From positions 1 through 40,712 of the forward strand of contig CAJJJM010000015.1 of assembly GCA_905187815.1 (NCBI GenBank): a stretch of DNA of 40,712 bases. The letters are read 5' to 3'. The DNA comes from an uncultured Methanomassiliicoccaceae archaeon. GTDB lineage: Archaea > Thermoplasmatota > Thermoplasmata > Methanomassiliicoccales > Methanomethylophilaceae. The notes beneath the pieces were generated by a model, which was not told the DNA's origin, made no database searches, and saw nothing but the letters and a program-made list of their open reading frames with translations. A program made the position numbers and the translations under genes. This document shows positions 32,312-40,712 of the stretch, piece by piece (the stretch's first letter is position 1; each line of letters starts with the position of its first letter).

Positions 32312-34552
32312 TCAGAGGCCGGCGTAGTACTTGTCGTCGTAGGGCTCGGGGTTGAGTCCCTTGCGGGTCCTGATCTCGGTGACGATCTTCTTCTGAAGCT
32401 CGGGCGGGACCTGGTGGAACCCGGCGTTCTCCAGGGACCAGATAGCGCGTCCCTGGGTCGATCCGCGGATGTCGGAGGAGAATCCGAACATGTCCGCGAC
32501 GGGAACCTCGGCTGTGACTGTGGAGTCGGAACCCTCCTGGCCCATCTCGAGGATGGTTCCACGGCGCTGGTTGATCAGGTTGACGGCTCCTCCCATGTAG
32601 TCGGGGGGAACTGCGACGTACAGCTTCTGCATGGGCTCGAGCAGGATCCTTCCGGCCTGGCACATGGCTCCGTAGATACCGTCCCTGACGGCGGGGATGA
32701 TCTGGGCGGGTCCCCTGTGGATGGTATCCTCGTGCAGCTTGGCGTCCATGAGGCAGACCTTCAGTCCGGCGACCTTCTCGTTGGCGAGGGGTCCCCTCAT
32801 CATGGCCTCCTCGAAGGACTGCTTCACGAGCTCCATGGTCTCGTGCAGGTACTGGATACCCTTGGTGCAGTCGATCAGGACGTTGTTGTTCTTGAACGCG
32901 ACGACACCCTTGGCCTCGACATCGCTCATTCCGAGACCCATCAGCTGCTGGGCAAGGGCCTTGGGGTCCTTGATCTTGGCATCGACGTCGATCTCGTTCC
33001 TCCTGATGGCATCCTTGACGGACTCCTCCAGGGGGCTGACGATGAAGTAGAACTTGTTGTGCTTGTTGGGCGACTTACCCTCGAACTCGCTGGGGTTGGA
33101 TCCCTTGACGGACTCCTGGTACACGACGATCGGAGGGGACGCGATGATGTCGACGCCCTGCTCGTTCTTGATCCTGTACTCGGTGATCTCCAGGTGGAGC
33201 TCTCCCATTCCGGACATGAGGTGCTCGCCGGTCTCGTTGTTGATCTCGATGTTCAGCGAGGGGTCGGCCTTGGCGATGACCCTGAGGACCTCGACCAGCT
33301 TGGGCAGGTCGGCCATGTTCTTGGCCTCGATGGCCTTGGTGATGACGGGCTCGGAGTAGTGGGACATCTTCTCGAAGGGCTCCATGTCCTTGATGGAGGA
33401 CACGGTGCTTCCGGCGATGGCGTCCTTGAGTCCGGTCAGCGCGACGATGTTTCCGGCCTTACACTCCTCGATGGGCGTCCTGTCGGCTCCGACCATCAGG
33501 GCGACGGTCTGGACCCTCTGGGGGTTGGGCTGTCCGGCGATGTACAGGGTCTGTCCCTTCCTGACGGTACCGGAGAACAGCCTTCCGATGGCGATCTCTC
33601 CGGCCTGCTTGTCCATGATGATCTTGGTGACCATCATGGCGACGTCGCCGTTGGGGTCGCAGTTCAGCATCTCCTGGCCGATCTTGGACTTCAGGTCTCC
33701 CTTCCAGATGACGGGGATACGGACCTTCTGCGCGTCGGGCGGGCAGGGGATGTGGTTGATGGCCATCTCGAGTGCGACATCCGCGAGCGGGATGATCTTG
33801 GCGAGCTCGGCCTGTCCTCCCTCGCGTCCGCAGTACTCGAACACCTTGGTGAGGTTCATGCCCATCTTCTTGAGCTCGGGCCTCTGGAGGTAGGGGATGG
33901 AGACCGCCCAGTTGTTGTAGGCGGATCCCAGAGCGACGGTACCGTCCTGGAGGCTGACCTGCCACTGCTTGTTCAGAGGGGCGGGGAGGATGTCGGCGAT
34001 CTTCTTGTTGAACTCGGTGATGATCTTGGAGAACTTGTCGATCATCATCTGGGGGGTGAGCTGCTGCTCGACGATGGCCCTGTCGACCTTGTTGATGAAC
34101 AGCATGGGCCTGACCCTCTCCTTGAGAGCCTGCCTGATGACGGTCTCGGTCTGGGGCATGATTCCCTCGACGGCGCAGCACAGGATGTACACACCGTCCA
34201 GAGCCCTCATGGCCCTGGTGACGTCTCCACCGAAGTCGACGTGTCCGGGGGTGTCGATCAGGTTGACCAGGTAGTGGTCGACCTTTCCGGTTCCGGGCTC
34301 CTTGTAGGGAACGACCATGGCCGCGGAGGCGGCGTTGATGGTGATTCCCCTGGCGGCCTCCTGCTCGTCGTAGTCGAGCAGGCGCTGCTCTCCGGCTGTC
34401 TCGGAGGACATCATTCCGGCACCTGCGATCAGGTTGTCGGAGAAGGTGGTCTTTCCGTGGTCGATATGCGCTGCGGTTCCGAGGTTCCTGATGAGTTTCT
34501 GATCCTTCATCAGCTCGACTGCTTTCTTCGCGTTGTCTTCTCTACGGCCCAT
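32312..34552 (-). CDS. fusA: Translation elongation factor 2
   Basis: Translocation GTPase (746 aa). Motifs: AHIDHGKTTFSDNL (G1, residues 28-41), LLDYDEQEAARGITI (effector), DTPGHVDFGGDVTRAMR (G3) and NKVDRA (G4). In domain IV, LHEDTIHRGPAQIIPAVR contains the His modified to diphthamide, about residue 612. The ATG at 34552 is chosen over the in-frame GTG at 34558 because GGTGA lies 6 nt before it. It follows rps7 by 25 nt. Archaeal/eukaryotic type. Confidence 0.98.
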   Translation of the reverse strand: MGRREDNAKKAVELMKDQKLIRNLGTAAHIDHGKTTFSDNLIAGAGMMSSETAGEQRLLDYDEQEAARGITINAASAAMVVPYKEPGTGKVDHYLVNLIDTPGHVDFGGDVTRAMRALDGVYILCCAVEGIMPQTETVIRQALKERVRPMLFINKVDRAIVEQQLTPQMMIDKFSKIITEFNKKIADILPAPLNKQWQVSLQDGTVALGSAYNNWAVSIPYLQRPELKKMGMNLTKVFEYCGREGGQAELAKIIPLADVALEMAINHIPCPPDAQKVRIPVIWKGDLKSKIGQEMLNCDPNGDVAMMVTKIIMDKQAGEIAIGRLFSGTVRKGQTLYIAGQPNPQRVQTVALMVGADRTPIEECKAGNIVALTGLKDAIAGSTVSSIKDMEPFEKMSHYSEPVITKAIEAKNMADLPKLVEVLRVIAKADPSLNIEINNETGEHLMSGMGELHLEITEYRIKNEQGVDIIASPPIVVYQESVKGSNPSEFEGKSPNKHNKFYFIVSPLEESVKDAIRRNEIDVDAKIKDPKALAQQLMGLGMSDVEAKGVVAFKNNNVLIDCTKGIQYLHETMELVKQSFEEAMMRGPLANEKVAGLKVCLMDAKLHEDTIHRGPAQIIPAVRDGIYGAMCQAGRILLEPMQKLYVAVPPDYMGGAVNLINQRRGTILEMGQEGSDSTVTAEVPVADMFGFSSDIRGSTQGRAIWSLENAGFHQVPPELQKKIVTEIRTRKGLNPEPYDDKYYAGL

Positions 34553-34577
34553 GTTCACTCACCTTTGCTCAATGGGA

Positions 34578-35162
34578 TCATCTGGCGGACTGGGCGACCC
34601 TCTCGGCCTCCTCCTTCTTCGCGACGGAGTAGGAGGTGATGTCACCCTTGGCGGCGAGCATGAGCTCGTCGGCCAGGCACTCGTATACGGGTTTCTTGTT
34701 CTTGGTGGAAGCCGCGACGACACCGGTGCTGAGGTTCCTCAGGGCGATGTCGAGCCTCCTCTGGGGGGAGATGTCCACGGCCTTGGGGACGGAGATTCCT
34801 CCGAACTGGAGCCTGGTGACCTCCTCGCGGGGAGCGGCGTTCTCGAGGCCCTCGATCAGGACCTGGACCGGGTTCTTGTGGGTCTTGGCGGCGACGATGT
34901 CGAACGCCTGGGCCACGGTCTTGTACGCCTTCATCTTCTTTCCGGTGTACTTCTCGGTCCTCATGATGTTGTTGATGAGCCTCTCGACGATGCTCAGCTT
35001 CGACTTTCCGAACCACCTGTTGGCGTGCTTTCCTCCGGAGTGGGGGACGTTGGTGGGGGTCAGGTCGATGTACTTGGCAAGTCCTCCGTCGTTGACGACG
35101 ACCTCGGAGGTGTCGTACTTGCCGAAGATGAGCGCTTTCTGTGCTACGATCTCGTCTGACAT
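34578..35162 (-). CDS. rps7: 30S ribosomal protein S7
   Basis: S7 (194 aa) organises the 16S rRNA head domain. The archaeal-type sequence includes LTPTNVPHSGGKHANRWFGKSKLSIVERLINNIMRTEKYTGKKMKAYKTV, then HKNPVQVLIEGLENAAPREEVTRLQFGGISVPKAVDISPQRRLDIALRNL and a basic C-terminus. The ATG at 35162 is 5 nt after the S12 stop, and GAGATGA at the end of rps12 can serve as ribosome-binding site. A longer open frame upstream is S12 sequence out of frame. Confidence 0.97.
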   Translation of the reverse strand: MSDEIVAQKALIFGKYDTSEVVVNDGGLAKYIDLTPTNVPHSGGKHANRWFGKSKLSIVERLINNIMRTEKYTGKKMKAYKTVAQAFDIVAAKTHKNPVQVLIEGLENAAPREEVTRLQFGGISVPKAVDISPQRRLDIALRNLSTGVVAASTKNKKPVYECLADELMLAAKGDITSYSVAKKEEAERVAQSAR

Positions 35163-35167
35163 TTGAA

Positions 35168-35596
35168 TCATCTCACGGGTTTGTCCGTCCTGCCCCTGAC
35201 CATCTGGTCGAGGGAGACGTTGTTGACTTTGATGACTTTGTAACGGACTCCGGGAATGTCTCCGTAGGACCTTCCCATCCTTCCGCCGATACCCTCGACC
35301 ATGACCTCGTCGTGCTCGTCGATGAAGTTGATGGCTCCGTCTCCGACGGCGAAGGCGGTGATCTGGCGTCCGTTCTTGATGAGCTGGACCTTGACGCACT
35401 TCCTGATGGCGGAGTTGGGCTGCTTGGCCTCGATTCCGACCTTCTCCAGGACGATTCCACGGGCCTGGGCGGATCCCTCGAGCGGATCGGACTTCTCCCT
35501 CAGCTTGAGGACCCTCTTCTTGTAACCCCTGTCCAGCCAGCGGAACTTCTGGCGGTCAGTCTTCATTTTCCTTGCGGTGTACAGACCGTTTCCCAC
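35168..35596 (-). CDS. rps12: 30S ribosomal protein S12
   Basis: S12 (142 aa) contributes to decoding accuracy in the A site. Archaeal-type: GLYTARKMKTDRQKFRWLDRGYKKRVLKL, GIVLEKVGIEAKQPNSAIRKCVKVQLIKNGRQITAFAV (the PNSA loop), and GGRMGRSYGDIPGVRYKVIKVN. The start is GTG at 35596, with GAGGTGA ending 4 nt before it. It is the first gene of the rps12-rps7-EF-2 cluster here; the RNA polymerase, L30e and NusA-like genes that often precede it in archaea are absent, and a promoter lies directly upstream. Confidence 0.97.
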   Translation of the reverse strand: MGNGLYTARKMKTDRQKFRWLDRGYKKRVLKLREKSDPLEGSAQARGIVLEKVGIEAKQPNSAIRKCVKVQLIKNGRQITAFAVGDGAINFIDEHDEVMVEGIGGRMGRSYGDIPGVRYKVIKVNNVSLDQMVRGRTDKPVR

Positions 35597-35755
35597 TTTT
35601 TCACCTCGAATTTCTGTTGATTTCGATTGGAACGTCGATAGCCCGACCTAGGTCGGACCTCTAATGCTAAGGTGGCTAGCCTCACATCATATTTAAAATA
35701 ATCTTAGAGGAAGTGGTTTTCTCGGTATCCCTACGGAACACTGGCTAAAGCTGTG
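35597..35755 (-). promoter_or_regulatory. rps12 operon promoter and leader
   Basis: The minus strand carries TTTTAAATATGATG (about 35684-35697), a TATA box predicting a start near 35665-35670. The leader of about 70 nt contains the perfect 14-nt palindrome CCGACCTAGGTCGG (35643-35656), extended to an imperfect stem by flanking bases, and a GGCTAGCC palindrome near the start. These may be RNA structures or operator sites for autoregulation; the regulator is unknown. GAGGTGA at 35601-35607 is the S12 ribosome-binding site. Confidence 0.6.
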
Positions 35756-36931
35756 TTAACTATATAGCTCCCTGCAGGTCCTGCCGAGCACCTTCATGCC
35801 GGCCTCGATCTGCTCGTCCGTGGGGGTCGCGAAGTTCAGGCGGATGGTGTTCCTCCCGCCGCGGACGTGGAACGGCCCTCCCGGCATTACCACCAGCTTC
35901 CCCTCCAGCAGCCTCTCGTAGAGCCTCATGGCGTCGGTGCCCTCCGGGGTCTTCAGCCACACGAACATCCCGCCCTGCGGGTCGTTCCAGCTCACGGTGT
36001 CGGGGAGGTTGTCCTCCATCGCGTCGAGGAACACGCGCTTCTTCCTGGCGTACCCCGCGCGGAGCCTGTCGAGGTAGGCGTCGTAGTCGTTCTCCTGGAG
36101 GAAGCGGTCGATGATCCTCTGGCAGAACGTGTTGGACTGCAGGCAGCAGGCCTCCAGGGACCTACCGGCCTTTGCGACCATCCAGTCCGGGACGACCATC
36201 CACCCGACCCTCATGCCGGGGGAGATCGTCTTGGAGAACGAGCCGGTGAGGACGGTGTCCTCGGGGGCCATGGACTTCATGGTCCTGCCGACCCTGCCGT
36301 CATAGCCGAGCTCGCCGTAGGCGTCGTCCTCTATGAGCATGCAGCCGGAGCCGCGGATGATGTCCGCGACGCCCTTCCTGACATCCTCGGAGTAGCTCGC
36401 CCCCGACGGGTTCTGGTGGTTGGGTATGGAGTAGAACAACTTGGCTCCGTCCGACACGGCCGCCGCCAGCTGGTCCAGGTCAGCCCCCTCGGGACCGACG
36501 TCGACGCCGCGGAAGTCAGGGTCGTATGCGGAGTAGGACTGGATCGCTCCCAGGTACCCCGGGTTCTCGACGGCCATGACGTCCCCGTGCTCCAGGAACA
36601 TCTTGCCCATGAGGTCGAAGCACACCTGGGACCCGCTGGTCATCAGCACGTTCTCCCAGGACGCCTCGAACCCGAGCTCCTTCCTGCACCTCTCGGCGAT
36701 GCGCTTCCTCAGCGGGATGTAGCCGGTGGCGGTGTCGTACTGCAGGGCCCCGTACGGGTCCTCGGACATGACGTCCTCGATCGCCCTGGTGAGGGCCGGG
36801 ATGTCGAACAGGGAGTTGTCAGGCAGACCGGTGGCGAACGCGATCATGCCGGGCTTCGCCGCCACGTCCACCAGGCCCATGATGAAGGAGTCCATCGTGG
36901 ACTCCGCCGAGCGTGAGAACCTGTGCTCCAT
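35756..36931 (-). CDS. PLP-dependent class I/II aminotransferase (AAA/KAT II-like)
   Basis: A 391-residue fold-type I aminotransferase of the group with 2-aminoadipate/aromatic aminotransferases and MocR-like domains. Visible: LQYDTATGYIPLRKRIAE, NVLMTSGSQVCFDLMGKMF, VENPGYLGAI, the PLP-ring Asn in PNHQNPSG (N174), EDDAYGEL (residues 201-208) and Schiff-base K234 in GSFSKTISPGMRVGW. The C-terminal Arg for the substrate carboxylate is in NTIRLNFA. GGTGA, overlapping the stop of the upstream 631-residue gene, is its ribosome-binding site, and the two genes are 4 bp apart. With an aro operon elsewhere in the window, a role in Tyr/Phe transamination is possible, but substrate is not readable. Confidence 0.88.
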   Translation of the reverse strand: MEHRFSRSAESTMDSFIMGLVDVAAKPGMIAFATGLPDNSLFDIPALTRAIEDVMSEDPYGALQYDTATGYIPLRKRIAERCRKELGFEASWENVLMTSGSQVCFDLMGKMFLEHGDVMAVENPGYLGAIQSYSAYDPDFRGVDVGPEGADLDQLAAAVSDGAKLFYSIPNHQNPSGASYSEDVRKGVADIIRGSGCMLIEDDAYGELGYDGRVGRTMKSMAPEDTVLTGSFSKTISPGMRVGWMVVPDWMVAKAGRSLEACCLQSNTFCQRIIDRFLQENDYDAYLDRLRAGYARKKRVFLDAMEDNLPDTVSWNDPQGGMFVWLKTPEGTDAMRLYERLLEGKLVVMPGGPFHVRGGRNTIRLNFATPTDEQIEAGMKVLGRTCRELYS

Positions 36932-36935
36932 CGTA

Positions 36936-38831
36936 TCACCACTCCATCGCGTCGAAGGCCGCCTGCATCATCTGGGCGGTGACGTCCCTGAGCTCCGGGT
37001 TCATGCGGGTGATCTGGTCGTGCCAGGCCTTTATCCTGGCACCGTCTGGCTTGCCCGAGGCGACCATGTCGCCGGGGAGCGGGATGCGCTTGGACCTGCT
37101 GACGTAGAGCCAGTACTCGCCGGTCTCGTCCCTCCAGAGGAACGGCAGCGGCCTGACCCTGACCGGAATCGACGCGCGGTCCCTGCCGTCGTGGACCTCG
37201 GCCACCTCCGCCTCCACGACGTCCGGCGTAACGGGGACTGAGTTCTCCCCCGCCTGCAGGGCGACCTCCTTCACGGACTTGTCCATCTTGTAGAGGCGGC
37301 ACACGTACTGCCCGTTCTGGGACACCGTGGCGATGACGTTCCCGTCCGCGAAGGACGCGGACATCCTCGGGGGGTTCCTGATGGTCATGAACCTCCTCAT
37401 GGGGAACGAGTTGACTGTTATGTAGAGGGTGAACTCCCTGGCGGACGAGGAGTAGATCTCCTCCTTGATCGAGTTCAGGGGCACGCGGTAGGTGTCGTCT
37501 GTCCAGTCGGGCGTGACCTCCCTCTTCTTCCCCTTCTCCCCGCCGAAGAACAGGGCCTTCTTCCTGGCGCCTGCCACCGTGACGATGAGCGTGTCGCCCA
37601 GGTCCCCCACGTCTGCCTCGAAGGGCTGGAAGCGCACCGGGCCGGAGCCGATGTCGTAGGTCACGGCGGGCATGTTCCAGACGATCCTGATCTCGGCGCC
37701 GTTCCTGTCAAACGTCATGGGGCCGTCGTAGATGTCGGCCTCGCCCGAGCTGCCGAACGCGGCGTATGAGAACACCGGGTCCGCGGGTATGTCCCCCTTG
37801 CCGGGGCGGCTGCACTCGAAATCCGGGATGTACACGAACCTCTCGGATGCGAGCCTCTGGGACTCCCTGGAGAGCACGATCTCCATGACACCGTCGGCCT
37901 CCGTCTCGATTGTCATGTTGCCGGACACGGGGGCGTCGCCGCCGGCGATCCTCGCGCCGGACGCGTCCAGGAGCTCGACTGTGCACTCCGCGAGCTCGCA
38001 GTTCTCGACCGCCACGGTGAACGGGGGGAATCTCCTGTGGATCGGAAGGGGCTCCCCTCCGACGACAGCCTCAGCGTCCTGGATTCCCGCGGGCATCCTG
38101 ATGGCGCCCTTGGCCTTCTTCCTCTTGGCCTTGGGCTTCTTCTCCTCCTTCTGCTCCGGAACCGGCTCGGCCGGGACCTCCGGGGCGGCCTCTGCGGGGG
38201 CATCCTGCTGCGCCTCCTGGGGCCTGCCGTGCTTCCTGTCGTCCAGCCAGACGCCTCCGGCGACGGAGACCTCCGCCCTCTCGACGATGGCGTCGCCGAC
38301 CTCGACCGTCTCGAGGATCTCGGTCTTCACCGTCCTGAGGCTCGTCCCCCTGGCATGTACTATGAACGTCTCGCCCACCGGCCTCCCGACCGGCAGACCG
38401 ATGTTGTTGAAGAACATCACCCCGCGGGGCTTGTGACGGTACGCGTCGACCCCATCGATGACGAGCGTGAAGGGCTCGAGCGGCGACACCCCCGCCGATG
38501 TGATGTCGATGGTGGCGGAGCGGGTGGTCCTCCCTCCGGCGCGCGGCGCAGAGTCGAGCCTCCCGAGGGGGATGACCCCCTGGCCGCAGTCCACCGCGAC
38601 CTCGAACCTGGAGTTCTCGCCGGCGGTGTACCTGGGTATGTAGAGCTGGAACCTCCCGTCCTTGTAGTTGAGCTTGGGGCTGGCGCTGCCGAACCCCGTC
38701 TGGACATCGCCCCTCGGCCGCTCCTGGCGCGGACGCCTGGGTTCCGGCGCGGACGCCTGGATCGGCGCCCTGTCCTTCTCGGAGAAGAATTCCTCGAAGC
38801 TCATTTCGGAGATGTCCTTGTGCCCTTCCAT
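36936..38831 (-). CDS. Uncharacterised beta-rich cytoplasmic protein with charged linker
   Basis: I do not recognise this family. The 631 residues have no signal peptide or membrane segment. Visible parts: an acidic start with SFEEFFSEKD (residues 11-20); a Pro/Arg-rich stretch (22-45); a beta-type domain (about 52-200) including LYIPRYTAGENSRFEV and FFNNIGLPVGRPVG; an Ala/Pro/Glu linker followed by a Lys-rich run (205-242); several more beta-type segments (about 262-560); and a C-terminal part (565-631) with GEYWLYVSRSKRIPLPGDMV and a final helix. ATG 38831 is preferred over upstream TTG 38861 because GGAGTGG lies just before it and a TATA-like box sits at 38863-38872. It is coupled to an aminotransferase, suggesting a shared process. 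Confidence 0.7.
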   Translation of the reverse strand: MEGHKDISEMSFEEFFSEKDRAPIQASAPEPRRPRQERPRGDVQTGFGSASPKLNYKDGRFQLYIPRYTAGENSRFEVAVDCGQGVIPLGRLDSAPRAGGRTTRSATIDITSAGVSPLEPFTLVIDGVDAYRHKPRGVMFFNNIGLPVGRPVGETFIVHARGTSLRTVKTEILETVEVGDAIVERAEVSVAGGVWLDDRKHGRPQEAQQDAPAEAAPEVPAEPVPEQKEEKKPKAKRKKAKGAIRMPAGIQDAEAVVGGEPLPIHRRFPPFTVAVENCELAECTVELLDASGARIAGGDAPVSGNMTIETEADGVMEIVLSRESQRLASERFVYIPDFECSRPGKGDIPADPVFSYAAFGSSGEADIYDGPMTFDRNGAEIRIVWNMPAVTYDIGSGPVRFQPFEADVGDLGDTLIVTVAGARKKALFFGGEKGKKREVTPDWTDDTYRVPLNSIKEEIYSSSAREFTLYITVNSFPMRRFMTIRNPPRMSASFADGNVIATVSQNGQYVCRLYKMDKSVKEVALQAGENSVPVTPDVVEAEVAEVHDGRDRASIPVRVRPLPFLWRDETGEYWLYVSRSKRIPLPGDMVASGKPDGARIKAWHDQITRMNPELRDVTAQMMQAAFDAMEW

Positions 38832-39090
38832 TCTACCACTCCCGGCTCTGTAATCCCACAATATAGTTAATCTCTACCATAAGGGGAGCGACCGTCCCGC
38901 GGGAGACGGGGACGGGCATCGGATTGCCGGCCCGTATGCGCGGTCGGGCGGCCTCCCGGACCGCCGTCGCCACATCCAGTACTATACAATACATATGTCT
39001 CCGTATCGATGATGTTCATGTTCATTTGAACATCCATGCTCCAAATCTTTATATCACATGCCCGCGTACGAAGGTTCCCGTTGATTTGAC
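38832..39090. promoter_or_regulatory. Divergent promoter region, 631-residue protein gene / pyrG
   Basis: 259 bp between divergent genes. On the minus side, TTAACTATATTG (about 38861-38872) is the likely TATA box. On the plus side, CTTTATATC (39047-39055) is a TATA box with a predicted start about 12 nt before the pyrG ATG. Immediately upstream of it, ATGTTCA-TT-TGAACAT (39018-39033) is a perfect 7-bp inverted repeat, a candidate operator. The middle (38890-38980) is GC-rich with small inverted repeats and no gene. Confidence 0.5.
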
Positions 39091-40712
39091 ATGAAGTTGA
39101 TTTTCGTCAGCGGCGGAGTGATATCGGGTCTGGGCAAGGGCATCACCGCCTCCTCCATAGGAAGGCTCCTGGAGTCCCGCGGGATCAAGGTATCGGCCAT
39201 CAAGATAGACCCGTACCTGAACATCGACGCGGGAACGATGAACCCGTACGAGCACGGCGAGGTCTACGTCCTCGACGACGGAGGGGAGGTGGACCTGGAC
39301 CTGGGGAACTACGAGAGGTTCATGGACCTGCACCTCACTAGGGACCACAACATCACCACCGGCAAGGTGTACCGCTCGGTCATCGAGAACGAGAGGAGGG
39401 GCGAGTACCTGGGGAAGACCGTGCAGATCATCCCGCACGTGACCGACGAGATCAAACGCAGGATCACCACGGTCGCCAGGGAGTCCGGGGCGGACGTCGT
39501 CATCGTCGAGCTCGGAGGTACCGTCGGCGACATGGAGTCCATGCCCTTCCTGGAGGCCGCCAGGCAGCTGGGGAGGGACCTGGGCAGGGAGGAGAACGTG
39601 CTGTTCGTGCACACCACCCTGATCCCCATCATGGGATCCGTCGGTGAGGAGAAGACCAAGCCGACCCAGCACTCCGTGAAGGAGCTCATGGGCATGGGGA
39701 TCAGGCCCGACATCATCGTGGGCAGGTGCTCCGAGCCCATCAGCCAGGCCGCCAGGTCCAAGATCGCCATGTTCTGCGACGTCCCGGAGGCCGCTGTGAT
39801 CTCAACGCCCGATGCGCGCACGATCTACGAGGTCCCCCTGAACCTTGAGAAACAGGGGGTGGCCGACTACATCATCGACAGGATGAAGCTGAGGCCCCTG
39901 ACCACCAGGAGGGACATGGGCTCCTGGGAGAAGTTCGTGAGCAGGATAGTCAACCCGAAGAGGGAGGTCACCATCGCCCTGGTCGGCAAGTACACCTCTC
40001 TGGCGGACTCCTACCTGTCTCACCTGGAGGCCTTCACCCACGCCGGCGCGGCGAGGGAGTGCAAGGTCAGGATAAGGTTCGTCGACAGCGACGACCTCAC
40101 CTCCGGATCCCCGGAGGAGATCCTCGGAGGCGTCCACGGCATCATAGTCCCCGGAGGGTTCGGTACCAGGGGCGTCGAGGGGAAGATCGCGGCCGCCAGG
40201 TACGCCAGGGAGAACAACGTCCCGTTCCTCGGGGTCTGCCTCGGGTTCCAGATAGCCACGATCGAGATCTGCAGGGACGTCCTCGGACTGGGGATGGCCA
40301 GCAGCACCGAGTTCGACCCGGACACGCCGGACCCCGTGATCTGCATCATGGATGAGCAGAAGGGTGTCAGGGACATGGGCGCCACCATGCGCCTCGGGGC
40401 CCAGGACGTGGTCGTCGCCGAGGGGTCGAAGGCGTACGGGCTGTACGGCTCAACCCAGGTGTCCGAGAGGCACAGGCACAGATACGAGGTCAACCCAGAC
40501 TACATCGACAGGATCGAGGCCGCCGGGTGGAAGTTCACCGGGAGGTCCGAGTGCGGGACCAGGATGGAGATCGGCGAGCTGGACGACCATCCGTTCTTCG
40601 TCGCCTCGCAGTTCCATCCGGAGTTCAAGAGCCGCCCGAACCGCGCCCACCCGCTGTTCAAGGGCTTCATCGCCGCCGCGCTGAAGTACCAGAGCGAGCA
40701 CACCCCAACCGA
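39091..40712 (+). CDS. pyrG: CTP synthase (partial, 3' end cut by window edge)
   Basis: Aminates UTP to CTP with glutamine and ATP. The visible 540 codons contain the synthetase domain (MKLIFVSGGVISGLGKGITASSIGRLL, KIDPYLNIDAGTMNPYEHGEVYVLDDG, ELGGTVGDMES, PTQHSVKEL) and the class I glutamine amidotransferase domain from about residue 290. In the latter, IIVPGGFGTRG, the nucleophile Cys in FLGVCLGFQIA and SQFHPEFKSRP (catalytic His and Glu) are intact. CTP synthases are usually 530-550 residues, so only the last few codons are missing. The start lacks a clear ribosome-binding site, and the predicted leader is about 12 nt. Confidence 0.97.
   Translation, partial: MKLIFVSGGVISGLGKGITASSIGRLLESRGIKVSAIKIDPYLNIDAGTMNPYEHGEVYVLDDGGEVDLDLGNYERFMDLHLTRDHNITTGKVYRSVIENERRGEYLGKTVQIIPHVTDEIKRRITTVARESGADVVIVELGGTVGDMESMPFLEAARQLGRDLGREENVLFVHTTLIPIMGSVGEEKTKPTQHSVKELMGMGIRPDIIVGRCSEPISQAARSKIAMFCDVPEAAVISTPDARTIYEVPLNLEKQGVADYIIDRMKLRPLTTRRDMGSWEKFVSRIVNPKREVTIALVGKYTSLADSYLSHLEAFTHAGAARECKVRIRFVDSDDLTSGSPEEILGGVHGIIVPGGFGTRGVEGKIAAARYARENNVPFLGVCLGFQIATIEICRDVLGLGMASSTEFDPDTPDPVICIMDEQKGVRDMGATMRLGAQDVVVAEGSKAYGLYGSTQVSERHRHRYEVNPDYIDRIEAAGWKFTGRSECGTRMEIGELDDHPFFVASQFHPEFKSRPNRAHPLFKGFIAAALKYQSEHTPT

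Noticed and set aside
32414..34639. A 741-codon open frame antisense to EF-2, and a 377-codon frame antisense to EF-1alpha (31132-32265)
   Set aside because: Composition (repeated Gly, Leu, Asp, Val) is what high-GC coding DNA gives on its complement; the sense strand is unmistakably EF-2 and EF-1alpha.
38861..38861. TTG at 38861 as start of the 631-residue protein
   Set aside because: The TATA-like element overlaps this position, so the codon would not be in the mRNA, and the ATG at 38831 has a ribosome-binding site.

Overview
The window reads as a chromosome segment of a GC-rich euryarchaeon. The best fit is a mesophilic methanogen of the Methanomassiliicoccales (Thermoplasmata side). Evidence for an archaeon: archaeal-type ribosomal proteins S4, S13, S12, S7 and S10, EF-1alpha and EF-2, a type II methionine aminopeptidase, archaeal shikimate-pathway enzymes (ADH synthase, 3-dehydroquinate synthase II, GHMP-type shikimate kinase), a UPF0216 protein, and TATA-box promoters, several of them placed for leaderless mRNAs. 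The 23S rRNA gene stands alone with its own promoters and no adjacent 16S or 5S. Of 27 intact complete genes, 23 end in TGA, 4 in TAA and none in TAG, as expected where TAG is rare or read as pyrrolysine. The order-level assignment is inference.

Layout. 1-1040: rps13-rps4 (minus; rps4 cut by the left edge). 1187-2587: a MATE efflux pump. 2904-5191: a minus-strand cluster of MBL hydrolase, Sua5/YrdC, methionine aminopeptidase and tRNA-Leu(CAA). 5312-8250: 23S rRNA (minus), preceded by about 450 bp with three TATA promoters in a degenerate tandem repeat and flanked by long complementary processing-stem sequences. 8720-10454: divergent UPF0216 and NifB-NifX genes with no other nitrogenase gene in view. 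10563-15358: a bacterial-type, C-terminally short alanyl-tRNA synthetase overlapping an EmrB/QacA-like MFS exporter, followed by an ATP-grasp ligase resembling L-amino-acid ligases; tRNA-Ala(UGC) follows on the other strand.

15748-23076: a seven-gene operon covering the archaeal aromatic amino-acid route from ADH synthase to chorismate mutase/prephenate dehydrogenase, mostly with 1-4 bp overlaps. It contains an AroD-AroE fusion and an unusual 118-nt aroA/aroC overlap. 23069-24618: a convergent FGGY sugar kinase broken by one frameshift. 24687-26698: a YdbS/YdbT-like bacterial-PH-domain membrane pair. 26928-28580: IlvD. 28748-30493: a membrane-anchored secreted protein with four repeats of about 140 residues.

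30611-35596: the translation cluster rps12-rps7-EF-2-EF-1alpha-rps10 (minus), with a promoter before rps12, an internal promoter before EF-1alpha and a hairpin terminator after rps10. 35756-38831: an uncharacterised beta-rich cytoplasmic protein with a class I aminotransferase. 39091-end: CTP synthase (plus; cut by the right edge).

Most of the window is housekeeping. The least explained parts are the AlaRS/MFS/ATP-grasp module, the four-repeat surface protein, the 631-residue protein paired with an aminotransferase, and the repeated promoter array upstream of the 23S gene.
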